In this document: piece after piece, positions 41,796 through 50,350 of the stretch | Numbering within the stretch: the stretch's first letter is position 1 | Layout: each line of letters starts with the position of its first letter | Assembly: GCA_039714535.1 (NCBI GenBank) | Contig: JBDLJC010000008.1 | Span: 1-64,000 of the forward strand | Reading direction: 5' to 3' | DNA: 64,000 nt | From: JAGXFP01 sp039714535 | GTDB taxonomy: Bacteria > Desulfobacterota > Desulfobulbia > Desulfobulbales > JAGXFP01 | The notes under the pieces: generated by a model | What the model saw: only the letters and a program-made list of their open reading frames with translations | Databases searched by the model: none | What the model was told of the DNA's origin: nothing | Position numbers and translations under genes: made by a program

Positions 41796-42308
41796 TTATG
41801 GAGATTTTAGGGGTTTAGCTGGTTTTTTAGTTTGGCGGACCTTCAATTTCTCGACGTGAATTATCAGGGTGTCAACCGTCTCTTTCAGTAGTTCCAGTTC
41901 CTCCACATCCAATTCATTCAGTTGTTCCAGATTATATTCTATCGTGTCGATTATTCTCTTGCCCGGACGCTGCAGGGGCCGCATGAAATATGTTGTGACG
42001 GTTGCCACGATGGTTCCGAAAAAAAGCGTGGAGCCCACCACGATCCAAAGTCCGCCTAATAATTGGGCCAGGTTGGATTTTGGTGTATCGGCGATTCCTG
42101 CCGTGGAGAAGGCGGCGACTCCCCAATAGAGGGCGTTGCCATAAGAGTTGATGGTCGCTCCCTCCATGGAACGCTCGGACCAATAGAGCCCTGCGGAAAA
42201 ACATAGCCATAACCCCAGCAGCAACATGATCATTCTTATGAACGGGGTATGAACCAGAATGTCTTTGGCGAATCTCTTGAATCTTTTGGGGGTTATAGGT
42301 CTTTGCAT
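41796..42308 (-). CDS. Two-TM ion-channel-like protein with degenerate filter
   Basis: 170-residue membrane protein. Two hydrophobic segments (at about 24-42 and 82-108) flank a pore-loop-like stretch ALYWGVAAFSTAGIAD, in the position of the potassium channel pore; a filter of the TVGYGD kind is expected, but STAGIAD is found. A charged helix from about 118 (IDTIEYNLEQLNELDVEELELLKETVDTLI) looks like a coiled coil. It could be a channel of altered selectivity or an oligomeric membrane protein. Its 5-prime leader is one copy of a repeat also present at 51495. Confidence 0.6.
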   Translation of the reverse strand: MQRPITPKRFKRFAKDILVHTPFIRMIMLLLGLWLCFSAGLYWSERSMEGATINSYGNALYWGVAAFSTAGIADTPKSNLAQLLGGLWIVVGSTLFFGTIVATVTTYFMRPLQRPGKRIIDTIEYNLEQLNELDVEELELLKETVDTLIIHVEKLKVRQTKKPAKPLKSP

Positions 42309-42355
42309 GTTTAACGCAGGTGTGAAGAGTTTTATGTGGATCGAATAAAAGGTCT
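42305..42355. repeat. Repeat A, copy 1
   Basis: This 51-base segment, including the start codon of the channel-like gene, is closely similar to 51495-51545. Shared blocks include GCATGTTTAACG, AGGTGTGAA, GTTTTAT and ATCGAATAAAA. In this copy the TTTTAT/ATAAAA dyad is imperfect. It is probably a control element or the trace of a duplicated gene. Confidence 0.7.
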
Positions 42356-42465
42356 GGATGTCGTGTTTTACTAATTAACTATGCCTACATAGCAAGTCCC
42401 CAGTCGGTCATGTTAACTGGTGGCTTCGTCTGATTTTCGGGCCATTAAGTCTGAGTAGAGTCTCT

Positions 42466-43254
42466 TTAGATGTCTCCGACGTTATTATTTGGCGGTTTCT
42501 CTTCAGGGCGCCACTCAGCAATTATTTGCATAATCATTTTAACACTGGGCCGATCTGCCGGGCCTGCACCGACGTGATGTAGCTGGACAATACCATCAGG
42601 ATCGATCAAGATATCACCGCCGCGTTGCCTGATATCGGCGCCTGGTTTCTTGGGCCTCTTCCCTTTAATGATCTCCTTCAGGTAAACCCACCAAGTTTTC
42701 GGCCCCCAAACATCCCAGAATGAGGCGAGGAGCATTCCATAACTTCGGTACAATTCACGGCTCTGATCGATAAGCAGCGGCCAGGTTAAGGATGTTTCTT
42801 CGGCATACCTTTGGGGGGCAAGATAACCTTCAAAGGTAACGACCACGATCTTGACCCGCCTTTTTCTGAATTCCTCTTCGTGCTCACGCAACTGCGTGAG
42901 ATGGGCGCGGCAGGGTAGTCAGCCAAGATGGCGATGGAAAACCATTAAAAGCCAGCTGCCTTTGTAGTGGTCGAGATGTCTTGTTTGGCCATTGCTGTCG
43001 TGAAGTTTGAAGGAGACGGCGGGCTTTCCTTTCAAGTTGTGCATTTGCTTTCTATTAGTTGGTTTCTCCTGGAGCAAGCCGATAACCACCACGACGAAAA
43101 ATATTGCCAACAGAGGGAATAGCACGTAATCAAGGTATGCAACAACCGCAACCAGGCCTATTGCCCCAAAGATCCAGACCAACACCGGCGTAAAACAGCA
43201 AATAGCTGTAATGATGGTGCCACCGACCCCCAATTTTACTAGTTTCTTGTTCAT
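42466..43254 (-). CDS. MerF-peroxiredoxin fusion selenoprotein (UGA read as selenocysteine)
   Basis: One reading frame of 263 codons contains an in-frame TGA at 42919-42921. Residues 1 to about 62 match the mercuric transport protein MerF: two helices, with vicinal Cys19-Cys20 in AICCFTPVLVW and GLVAVVAYLDYVLFPLLAIF. Residues about 76-262 are an AhpC/TSA-like thioredoxin fold: SWLLMVFHRHLG, then Sec112-Leu-Pro-Cys115, then RAHLTQLREHEEEF and a GDILIDPDGIVQLHHVG strand pair. UxxC is a standard redox motif and conserved coding runs on past the TGA in the same frame. A hairpin downstream fits a bacterial SECIS. Likely role: thiol/selenol redox protein linked to metal or peroxide stress. Without Sec insertion it would stop at residue 111. 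Confidence 0.8.
42883..42921 (-). promoter_or_regulatory. UGA codon and candidate SECIS hairpin
   Basis: On the minus strand the TGA is followed after 18 bases by CTCACGC-AGTT-GCGTGAG, a perfect 7-bp stem (42900-42894 with 42889-42883). The loop lies about 25 bases from the UGA and carries a G at its second position. Both features fit the bacterial SECIS pattern used by SelB. Confidence 0.7.
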
Positions 43255-43478
43255 CTAAGCCCCCTGTTTTCGTCTAGCCGCAGGATTTTTTTGTTGGATA
43301 GGTGGACAGGGCGCATCTCCATATGAGCAGAATACGCAACAGTCGCCAGCCTTTGGTTTTAATAGCTTGCCGCAGCCTTTGCACTCATAATAGAACTGTT
43401 ATGCATCTTCCGGCATCTTTACTTTCTCGACCCAGCCACAGTCAGGACAGGTAATTTTTGAGTCAAAATTAGGTGCAT
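43255..43478 (-). pseudogene. Decayed GDCCVxC-family gene with TAA at the Sec/Cys site
   Basis: Reading the minus strand gives SKITCPDCGWVEKVKMPEDA, then TAA at 43399-43401, then QFYYECKGCGKLLKPKAGDCCVFC and PCPPIQ. This is the GDCCVxC small-protein family, known as Cys or selenocysteine forms and often seen with mercury transport genes. The stop sits exactly where the family has Cys or Sec (DAC/DAU). The only fitting start (ATG at 43478, MHLIL) is out of frame by one base. Two lesions make it a pseudogene. Its TAG stop is directly followed by the ATG of the MerF fusion gene, so the two formed one operon. Confidence 0.7.
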
Positions 43479-43966
43479 TGGTTTTTTCCCATATTGTTGA
43501 TGCATCCGGACAGCACCACTCAAGGGGGTAATACGGAACCTGCAGTGTAAAACATTTCGGATACTAAAGTATCGGAGTCTCCCTCCGGCCTCTTACCTGA
43601 TCGATCCCCCGGTTGGGCATCACATCGCCGCACAAAAAGAGAGTCAGCATGTGTCGGGGCGGTCAGGATGATTGCGCCCCTTCCGGTCTGAGGGCGGCAT
43701 ATTCAGGTCCTTCTCCTTTTCCTACCAGGCGGTTAGCTCTGCAGCAATATTGCCCAGATTCCTGCAATTATGGCTCCAAGAAGAATGTTGGCCAGGTCCC
43801 AGCTCCATTTTTTCTTAATAGAATTATCCTGGATCAAATCCGAGCAAAAAGGAAGCCAAAACTTTAACTTTGGGGATCTTCATGGGTCAATGTGAAGAAA
43901 CCGAGCTGGCCACGTCGTTCCCAGCCAGTCAGACCGGGGCACGGAACATCTGCAATTGCTGAAAGA
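43479..43966. other. Gap with a possible small membrane peptide
   Basis: No gene is well supported between the decayed GDCCVxC gene and kbl. A minus-strand frame from TTG at 43837 to TAA at 43733 would encode 34 residues with one hydrophobic helix (SWDLANILLGAIIAGIWAIL), but no clear ribosome site precedes it. A plus-strand frame at 43613-43867 has no coding character. Confidence 0.25.
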
Positions 43967-45190
43967 TCAGCCGGCAAATTCGCCAAGTACCTGGAGCACG
44001 TAATCAATGTCCTGTTCCGTGTGGCTGGCGGTGATCTGGAACCTGATCTCCTCATCACCTTTGGGAACTATCGGATAATTAAGGCCGGTAGCCAGGATGT
44101 TATGGGCAAAGAGGTAGTCGACCAGGGCCGCAGTTTTTGCGGTGTCTCTGACTAGCAAGGGGGTGATCGGGTGGTCACGGCCAAGCACCTCGTACTCTAA
44201 GTGTCTCAAACCGGTGCGAAACCGGCCAGTCAGGCCCCGCATCCTGGCCAGCATCTCGTGCCCTTCATAACTGTCGAGCACGGCGAGCGCCGCCTCAGCG
44301 GCAGCTGCTTCCGGTGCGGTGATCGGGTTCGAATAGATATAAAATGGTGAGGTTTCCCGCAGGTAGGCGATTACCGGAGCGGCAGCAACCACATAGCCGC
44401 CGTTCACCCCCAGGGCCTTGCCAAGGGTGGCCACCAGGATATCGGCCTGGACCCCCTCATATTCCTCTACCCCGCGGCCAGTCGGGCCGAAGGCGCCGAC
44501 CCCGTGGGAGTCATCGACGATGGTGATGATTTCCTCACCAAAAAGGCCCTGGTGTTTTTTGCACAGCGCGGTCAGTTTAGCCAGCGGTGCGGCATCGCCC
44601 CGCATACTGAAAATGCCGTCGGTTACTACCAGCAGCCGCTGGCCCCGGCCGGCGCAGCCTTGCAGCTTTTGCTCCAGGTCAGTCATGTCCAGGTGGTTGT
44701 AGATAAGCTTTCGGGTCGGTCTGGCCAGGCGGAAACTGTTGATGATCGAGTTGTGGTTGAGGGCGTCACTGAGGACGATGGTTTCCTCGCTGATCAGCTG
44801 GGGAATTATGCCCATGACCGCCGCGTAGGCAGCACTGAAGATCATGGCCGCCTGTCGGCCATGGAATTTGGCCAGTTGCTTTTCGAGACGGAGATGGGGG
44901 GCATGGGTGCCGCTGATGAAGCGGACCGCACCCGGGCCGGTGCCGTAGGCCCGGACGGCCTCCTCTTCGGCCTTGATGACCTGGGGATGTAACGAGAGGC
45001 CGAGGTAGGAATTGGAATTCATCCGGAGAAACTCCCGCCTTCCGTAGCCGGCCAGATGGTAGCGCGGCCCCAGGCCTTCTCCAGCCGGTTTAATACCGCA
45101 GATCACTTTTTCCGCCCCCTTGCGGAGGCCTTTGCGGTCGAGTTCGCTCAGACTTTCGTTCAAAATGGTGGCAAGTTTGTCCTGATTCAT
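43967..45190 (-). CDS. kbl: Glycine C-acetyltransferase (2-amino-3-ketobutyrate CoA ligase)
   Basis: 407-residue PLP enzyme of the alpha-oxoamine synthase family. Motifs are RFISGTHAPHLRLEKQLA, the aspartate region TIVDDSHGVGAFG, and Lys258 in ATLGKALGVNGG as the PLP lysine. Sequence alone cannot exclude 8-amino-7-oxononanoate synthase, but the neighbouring threonine-dehydrogenase-like gene two bases upstream points to the threonine to glycine plus acetyl-CoA route. The last ten residues overlap no other gene. Confidence 0.88.
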   Translation of the reverse strand: MNQDKLATILNESLSELDRKGLRKGAEKVICGIKPAGEGLGPRYHLAGYGRREFLRMNSNSYLGLSLHPQVIKAEEEAVRAYGTGPGAVRFISGTHAPHLRLEKQLAKFHGRQAAMIFSAAYAAVMGIIPQLISEETIVLSDALNHNSIINSFRLARPTRKLIYNHLDMTDLEQKLQGCAGRGQRLLVVTDGIFSMRGDAAPLAKLTALCKKHQGLFGEEIITIVDDSHGVGAFGPTGRGVEEYEGVQADILVATLGKALGVNGGYVVAAAPVIAYLRETSPFYIYSNPITAPEAAAAEAALAVLDSYEGHEMLARMRGLTGRFRTGLRHLEYEVLGRDHPITPLLVRDTAKTAALVDYLFAHNILATGLNYPIVPKGDEEIRFQITASHTEQDIDYVLQVLGEFAG

Positions 45191-45192
45191 CC

Positions 45193-46170
45193 CTATCTCC
45201 CTACGCTTTTCTGGCCTATGCTCTTAAGTTTTTCGCTAAGTCGGGCCAGCATATCTTCGGTCATCCCGTCCAGGTCGTAACGGGGCGCCCAGTCCCATTG
45301 GCTGCGGGCCGCACTGTCATCGAGCTGGTCGGGCCAGGAATCGGCAATGGTCTGGCGGATTGGGTCCACCTCGTAGCTGATCTCAAAGTCAGCAAGATGC
45401 TTTCTGATGGCCGCGGCCAGCTCTGCCGGGGTCAAGCTCATGGCTGTGATGTTATAGGCGTTGCGGTGTCGGAGCCTGGTTGGGTCTGCCGCCATGATCG
45501 CAATTGCCGCCCGGATGGCATCTGGCATGTACATCATGTCGAGTCTGGTCGTTGGTTCGAGATAGCAGGTGTATTGCCGGTCACGCAGGGCTGCGTAGAA
45601 GATTTCGACCGCATAGTCGGTGGTGCCGCCGCCGGGCAGAGCGGTATGGGATATCAGGCCCGGATAGCGAACGCCGCGGGCATCCAGCCCATAGCGGCGA
45701 TAATAATAATCGCAGAGGAGTTCGCCAGTGACTTTGCTCACCCCATACATGGTCTCGGGCCGCTGGATCGTCATCTGGGGGGTGTGGTCACGGGGGGTGT
45801 CGGGCCCGAAGGCACCGATGGAGCTGGGGTGGAATATCGCGCAGCCGTGGAGCCGGGCTACTTCCAGCACGTTGAGCAGGCCGGTGATGTTCACCTCCCA
45901 GGCCAGTTGCGGCTCTTTTTCCGCTGTCGCCGACAGCAGGGCGGCCAGATGGTAGATGGTGTCGATCTGGTGGTGGCGGACGAGTTCTGCCAAAGCGGTT
46001 TTATCCCTGACATCACAACTTACATATGGCCCGTCGCTACGGAACTGCGCTGCCGGCTCTTTTGTATGGCCGACGGCAACGACCTGCTCGGCCCCGTAAC
46101 ATTGGCGCAAGGCTGGGGTCAGCTCCGTACCGATCTGGCCGGTGGCCCCGGTGATCAGGATTCGCTCCAT
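45193..46170 (-). CDS. tdh: L-threonine 3-dehydrogenase, short-chain (SDR) type
   Basis: 325-residue extended SDR. The NAD motif is TGATGQIGTEL near the N-terminus; later come HLAALLSATAEKEPQLAWEVN, PSSIGAFGP and the catalytic Tyr/Lys in TMYGVSKVTGELL. The family fit is the UDP-galactose-4-epimerase-like threonine dehydrogenase (FPGLISH-type segment appears as RYPGLISHTALPGGGTTDYAVEIFY). It oxidises threonine to 2-amino-3-ketobutyrate, the substrate of kbl two bases downstream. Confidence 0.88.
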   Translation of the reverse strand: MERILITGATGQIGTELTPALRQCYGAEQVVAVGHTKEPAAQFRSDGPYVSCDVRDKTALAELVRHHQIDTIYHLAALLSATAEKEPQLAWEVNITGLLNVLEVARLHGCAIFHPSSIGAFGPDTPRDHTPQMTIQRPETMYGVSKVTGELLCDYYYRRYGLDARGVRYPGLISHTALPGGGTTDYAVEIFYAALRDRQYTCYLEPTTRLDMMYMPDAIRAAIAIMAADPTRLRHRNAYNITAMSLTPAELAAAIRKHLADFEISYEVDPIRQTIADSWPDQLDDSAARSQWDWAPRYDLDGMTEDMLARLSEKLKSIGQKSVGR

Positions 46171-46400
46171 TCGTTGCTTTTCTCCAGTCAGTCCGGTTTT
46201 TAATAGCGGAGATGGACGGTAATGACCAGCCTGCCATTTTTATTGTATATGTTTTGGCCAGGAGATATCAAGTAGATAGCGCTGCCGGCTCCGGACCGGC
46301 AGGGTCGGGGCAGTAATTATGGTGGTGAAGGTAGGGGCAGGTGCCCAAACGGTCAGGGAACTCTTGTCGTTTCCGATGGCAGTAGAAGGGAGGTTTTCGG
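46171..46400. other. Gap between thpR and tdh
   Basis: 230 bases of GC-rich sequence upstream of tdh. A tdh promoter should be here, but no good hexamer pair was found. No ORF is supported. Confidence 0.4.
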
Positions 46401-46940
46401 TTAAATTTTGAGGGGGTATGACGCTTCTATTTGATGGGTTGCGCCGGATGAATTTAAGGTGCTGGAGAATAGATTAAATTCTTTTACCTTGAATGGCGGC
46501 AGTTCGTAATGGTAGTTGGCCGCCAGAAAATCCTTGATCTTATTGATTGGTGTATTTTTTAATCTGGCAATAGTTATATGGGCGGCGAATTTGCGGCCTT
46601 CCGCTTTTAGTCCTATGAGAGTCAAGGATCTTTCAATACGGTTTCGCAGTTGCACTAAGCTGTCGTTTTGTTCCAGACCAAGCCAGATCACCCGGGGTGA
46701 GCGTCTGGGTGGAAAATGGCCGATGCCCTTAATTTTCAAGGTCAGTGGCTCGGTCTTGATTGCGGCCAGCTCATCGATAATTTGCCGAAAGAGATTGCCG
46801 TCAACCTCGCCGATGAAACGCAGAGTCAAGTGGATCTGTTCCGGTTTGATCCAGCGGGCGCCAGGCAGGCCACGGCAGATTGATTTTATCTGTAGTCGGT
46901 GGCTCGGTGGCGGGTCGATGGCAACAAATAACCTGGTCAT
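46401..46940 (-). CDS. thpR: RNA 2',3'-cyclic phosphodiesterase (LigT/2H family)
   Basis: 179-residue 2H phosphoesterase. The two catalytic motifs are H37-LTL in IHLTLRFIGEV and H121-ITI in AAHITIARLKN, in the usual spacing. It hydrolyses 2',3'-cyclic phosphates on RNA ends and is often called 2'-5' RNA ligase. The ATG at 46940 (MTRLFVAIDPP) matches the standard N-terminus; the longer form from 46973 adds residues not seen in the family. Confidence 0.9.
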   Translation of the reverse strand: MTRLFVAIDPPPSHRLQIKSICRGLPGARWIKPEQIHLTLRFIGEVDGNLFRQIIDELAAIKTEPLTLKIKGIGHFPPRRSPRVIWLGLEQNDSLVQLRNRIERSLTLIGLKAEGRKFAAHITIARLKNTPINKIKDFLAANYHYELPPFKVKEFNLFSSTLNSSGATHQIEASYPLKI

Positions 46941-47363
46941 AATAGCAAGTATGGTTTTTGTCTTAATTTGCAAGACGGAAGTTGTGAGTGCTTTGCAGGG
47001 TAGTTAAGTCTTTCCGTCCGATTCTGCTTGGATTTACAGCCATTATTCCGAACTTGTCTTTTATCGCACTGGATATACGTTCAAATTATCAGTGAGAGTG
47101 TCACAATGTCAAGCCTGCCCCGAGCATTGATCGGGGGTCCTTTTTTCGGAATTTGTTTCGTCTGATGTAAAGGTGTTTATAAAATTATTGCCGGATCCAT
47201 CTGAATCTGCATATCATTTATTGGGCTGTTGTATTTGTAGGATAAAGATCCATCTTACCCGAAGGGTTATGACTTTCACCACTCGGCCTTGTCTTTAGGC
47301 GCAGAACCAGAGGTAAAACCTGGAATCTTTAAAATACCATGACGATAAAGCGGGAGGTTTGGC
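46941..47363. other. Intergenic region with terminator-like hairpin
   Basis: About 420 bases with no supported gene. CCCCGA at 47118-47123 pairs with TCGGGG at 47131-47136 and is followed by TCC and six T residues (47141-47146). It looks like a plus-strand intrinsic terminator although no plus-strand gene ends nearby, so an untranslated transcript or a relic may precede it. Confidence 0.35.
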
Positions 47364-48152
47364 ATGGGAATATTGATTAAAGCTATTTTAATTGGTCTGC
47401 TGATGGTAAATGTTGCTGTTGCCGAGCAGAGCCGGGATGCTTCTTCTGATAAAGGTATCCTCAAAGGTAAGGTTTTTCAGAAGAACAAGCCGATGCCTCG
47501 GGCCATCATTGCTCTGTTCAGCGTTAGCAGCGACAATCCGCCGGACCTGGGCAGCACCCGGCGGGTTCCGGATGGTCTTGTGAAGGTGGATGAGGCCGGG
47601 AAATTCTCAGTGGAACTGTTCCCCGGTAAATACTACCTTGGCGCGGTCTCTCGCTCCGATGATCGGAGGAGGATGGGACCGCCAAGCGCGAATGAGGATT
47701 TCTTTTTCGCCAGAAAAGATGACGGGAAATTACGGCAGTTTGAGATTGTCGGGGGGCAAATTAACGATGTGGGAACATTAAGCGGGATAATGCCGGAGGC
47801 TTTTCCTGAAATTGAAGATTATTTTACGGTCAACGGCACAATTTTTAATGAAAAAGGCCAGCCGTTTCCCAGAGCCTTTATCCTGGTGCGCCGCGAGCTT
47901 AACGTGCCCCGGCCTCTTTTTATATCGGAAAGGACCAGCGCTGCCGGCAAATATGAACTTAAATTGCCCGAAAGGGTGCCATATTACCTGGTGGTTCGCG
48001 AAGACTTGGTAAACGTCGGACGTCCCAGGCCTGGAAATTATGTCGGAATTTACGGTGGCAGTCCCCCAAGTGCAGGAGTCGTCCCGACGGTTTTTGCCGG
48101 TGGCGAGGTGGTTACCGGCAAGAAAGGGGGACCCTTAAGGGAATTGATATAA
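47364..48152 (+). CDS. Secreted protein with carboxypeptidase-regulatory-like repeats
   Basis: 262-residue exported protein. A signal peptide at 1-20 is followed by two beta-sandwich modules of the carboxypeptidase regulatory type: ILKGKVFQKNKPMPRAIIALFSV through GKFSVELFPGKYYLGAVSRSD, and FTVNGTIFNEKGQPFPRAFILVRRE through GKYELKLPERVPYYLVVRED. Such modules usually serve binding or structural roles at the cell surface. GGGAGG precedes the ATG. The C-terminal 35 residues are Gly-rich. No family-level function is recognised. Confidence 0.65.
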   Translation: MGILIKAILIGLLMVNVAVAEQSRDASSDKGILKGKVFQKNKPMPRAIIALFSVSSDNPPDLGSTRRVPDGLVKVDEAGKFSVELFPGKYYLGAVSRSDDRRRMGPPSANEDFFFARKDDGKLRQFEIVGGQINDVGTLSGIMPEAFPEIEDYFTVNGTIFNEKGQPFPRAFILVRRELNVPRPLFISERTSAAGKYELKLPERVPYYLVVREDLVNVGRPRPGNYVGIYGGSPPSAGVVPTVFAGGEVVTGKKGGPLRELI

Positions 48153-48420
48153 CGATGTATGAAATCCCCGATCCCGAAGAAAGAAGGTATTTCTGGAGCA
48201 ATCGGAGTCTCCCATACCTCCGGGCAAAGGATCGGCAAGTTGGTGATCGGTAAACTTGGGTCGGATCAAGTCAAGTTGTTAATAACCCGTTCAATTTGTC
48301 CAATGAGCTGTCTGATTTCAGCCTTGGAGTTCCCTCTTTGCTTGTGCCTGACAAATTGTTTGCGAAAAAGTGTCTCTCTGTTAGATTGATTCAGAGTGCT
48401 TTTGATTGTTCATTTTTAAG
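48153..48420. other. Gap before the Fic remnant
   Basis: About 270 bases with no coding sequence of recognisable family. Short frames here overlap each other and lack ribosome sites. It probably represents degraded sequence that once belonged to the Fic gene or its neighbour. Confidence 0.4.
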
Positions 48421-48689
48421 GGGGGGGACAAAAGATTTGGCTAGGCGAAGAGAATCCTGCAGTCAGAGCAGTCCTGGGACATTTTATCTTTGCCTTCATC
48501 CACCCGTATATGGACGGCAATGGGCGGATCGGCCGCTTTCTGATGAACTTGATGTTGATCTCAGTAGGCTATAGCTGGACGATAATAAAGGTCGACTTAA
48601 GGGTGCAGTATATGGCTGCCTTGGATGAAGCATCTACAAAAGAAAACATTCTTCCTTTCGCGAAATTTATTAAAGATCAAATGGGGTAA
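48421..48689 (+). pseudogene. Fic-family protein remnant (C-terminal part)
   Basis: An open frame without a start encodes WLGEENPAVRAVLGHFIFAF, then IHPYMDGNGRIGRF, then a C-terminal tail ending FAKFIKDQMG. HPYMDGNGR is the Fic motif (HPFx(D/E)GNGR) for AMP transfer to protein targets. The frame opens after a TAA just before a run of eight G residues (48420-48427), and nothing upstream matches the Fic N-terminus. It is a truncated relic. Confidence 0.75.
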
Positions 48690-48704
48690 TAAGAGACCAA
48701 AATC

Positions 48705-49589
48705 ATGATAACCCTCTCAAGCAGAAACGCAAAAATCAAGTTGCTGCTTGTTGTTGTTTTTCTGTTGTTAATGCCTGTCGCCGCAATAGGCAGCGAACCT
48801 CAAAAAACTTGCGAGACAGCAGATACAAACAACCAGAAAGCAGAATCGCGTGACGGCGGCAACGTTTTCAAGCGTCTCAGCAAGGGCTTTAGCCTGCACA
48901 AAGATAATTATCTACTTCCGGGCACATGGGGGAACCGAGCCAAGGGAACAGAAGATGTGGAGTTAAAGTTTCAATTCAGTTTCAAGCAACAAATCTGGAA
49001 CGGCTTTTACTTTGCCTACACGCAGAAATCATTCTGGCGTGTGCTGGACGGAAATGATTCACGTCCATTCCGAGAGACCAACTACAACCCGGAAATATTC
49101 TATCGTGGATTTACGAAAGGTACGGGGTTGCGCTGGGGGGGTGACATTGGGGCCGAACACGAATCGAATGGCGCCCGTGAGCCAACCTCGCGCAGCTGGA
49201 ACCGCGTTTACGTTGCTCCGACCCTTCTGTACAAAGGTCTGGAAGCCAAACTCAAGCTTTGGTACAGGTTAGAAGAGGAGGTCAAGAAAGACCCATACGA
49301 CACAAATGGCGATGAGAATCCCGATATCGAAGACTTTTACGGCTACGGCGAACTGCATCTCTCTTACTCCTTTACCGCTGCCAAATTTACCAATCCCTGG
49401 CAGGTGGCACTTATGGCTAGACAAAATTTTGCAACTGAAAAAGGAGGTCTGCAGCTCGACTTCAGCATACCGACCAAGATAAAAGATTTCTACGTTTTTG
49501 GTCAACTATGGACAGGTTATGGAGAAAGCCTGATTGATTACAACCACTCGTTCACCCGCTATGGTATCGGCTTTTCATTTCGTCAATGA
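48705..49589 (+). CDS. pldA: Outer-membrane phospholipase A (OMPLA)
   Basis: 294-residue exported beta-barrel phospholipase. A signal peptide occupies about 1-30, and the mature protein begins with a charged stretch before the barrel. The catalytic triad is visible: His152 and Ser154 in AEHESNGARE, and Asn166 in SRSWNRVYV, with the same His-to-Asn spacing (14) as E. coli PldA. YNPEIFYRGF is the conserved barrel motif. It hydrolyses phospholipids that reach the outer leaflet. Position just after a Fic relic suggests a rearranged neighbourhood. Confidence 0.9.
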   Translation: MITLSSRNAKIKLLLVVVFLLLMPVAAIGSEPQKTCETADTNNQKAESRDGGNVFKRLSKGFSLHKDNYLLPGTWGNRAKGTEDVELKFQFSFKQQIWNGFYFAYTQKSFWRVLDGNDSRPFRETNYNPEIFYRGFTKGTGLRWGGDIGAEHESNGAREPTSRSWNRVYVAPTLLYKGLEAKLKLWYRLEEEVKKDPYDTNGDENPDIEDFYGYGELHLSYSFTAAKFTNPWQVALMARQNFATEKGGLQLDFSIPTKIKDFYVFGQLWTGYGESLIDYNHSFTRYGIGFSFRQ

Positions 49590-49681
49590 GTAGAGAAAAA
49601 TAAACCGGGACAGATCGGTATGTTGTAACTGTTGCCAACAACGCCGGATGAAAACCATAATCTAATTCCGGGGGCACTATA

Positions 49682-49726
49682 ACTTAATTATTGCTTGATG
49701 ATAAGTGCAAGGACTCAGGATTAACT
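49682..49726. repeat. Repeat B, copy 1
   Basis: ACTTAATTATTGCTTGATGATAAGTGCAAGGACTCAGGATTAA-type sequence, located 90 bases before the VanZ-like gene. The first 32 bases differ from copy 2 at about three positions, and the second half matches copy 3. Confidence 0.6.
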
Positions 49727-49809
49727 ACAAATCCCTCAATGTGGGCGACGCAGGGCAGGTCGAAGCTCCTTAATAGGGGCCCGCAAAAGGCCAGTGAAGA
49801 AAATCTCCT

Positions 49810-50187
49810 ATGGCAGTTAATGTTTTTTATCGCGCATTGTTAACTACCAATTTATTGGGCATCGTCATCGCGTCCCTTTTGCCTGGCAGCGATCAGGTGG
49901 TTGGCGACTGGGATAAAGCTGGTCATCTTTTCATGTATTCTTCTTTGTCGTTTATTATCTGCCTGAATTTTTTCAAAGCAAGACAAAGGGCTGTTGCCTT
50001 ATTGTCAGGAATAGCCCTCGGCGCATTAATGGAAATCTGCCAGTCTTTTATTCCGGGCCGGGCTGGCTCAATGTTTGACCAGATTGCCAATACCATGGGG
50101 GTATTAATCGGTACAGCATTGTTCTTTATTGTCGGCAAGAGGTTAGATGTAGTTTTAAAACGATTCTTAAAAAGAATACCTTGGTGA
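49810..50187 (+). CDS. VanZ-like membrane protein
   Basis: 125-residue protein with four predicted transmembrane segments. DKAGHLFMYSSLSFIICLNF, ALGALMEICQSFIPGRAGSMFDQIANTMGVLIG are hallmark blocks of the VanZ-like family, whose members are linked to antibiotic tolerance or membrane lipids but mostly lack a known activity. It stands alone behind repeat B copy 1. Confidence 0.75.
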   Translation: MAVNVFYRALLTTNLLGIVIASLLPGSDQVVGDWDKAGHLFMYSSLSFIICLNFFKARQRAVALLSGIALGALMEICQSFIPGRAGSMFDQIANTMGVLIGTALFFIVGKRLDVVLKRFLKRIPW

Positions 50188-50350
50188 AATATCAAGGGGC
50201 TAAAGGCGAAACAAGGCAAGTCTCTTTGCGCTGGTCACGTTCTGATCGTCATGCGGCGAATTTGACAGAAACGTGGGCCATTCTTACCTTCTCTAAGTAT
50301 GGTCCCCAGCCCTGATAATCGGGGATAAACAACTCTACGGGATGTGTTTT

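Noticed and set aside
42919..42921. The TGA as the ordinary end of a 111-residue MerF-like gene
   Set aside because: The frame continues without shift into a conserved peroxiredoxin-like domain, the TGA falls at the redox-active position, and a SECIS-like hairpin follows.
43613..43867. Plus-strand 84-codon frame before kbl
   Set aside because: No ribosome site, no recognisable motif, and opposite in strand to surrounding genes.
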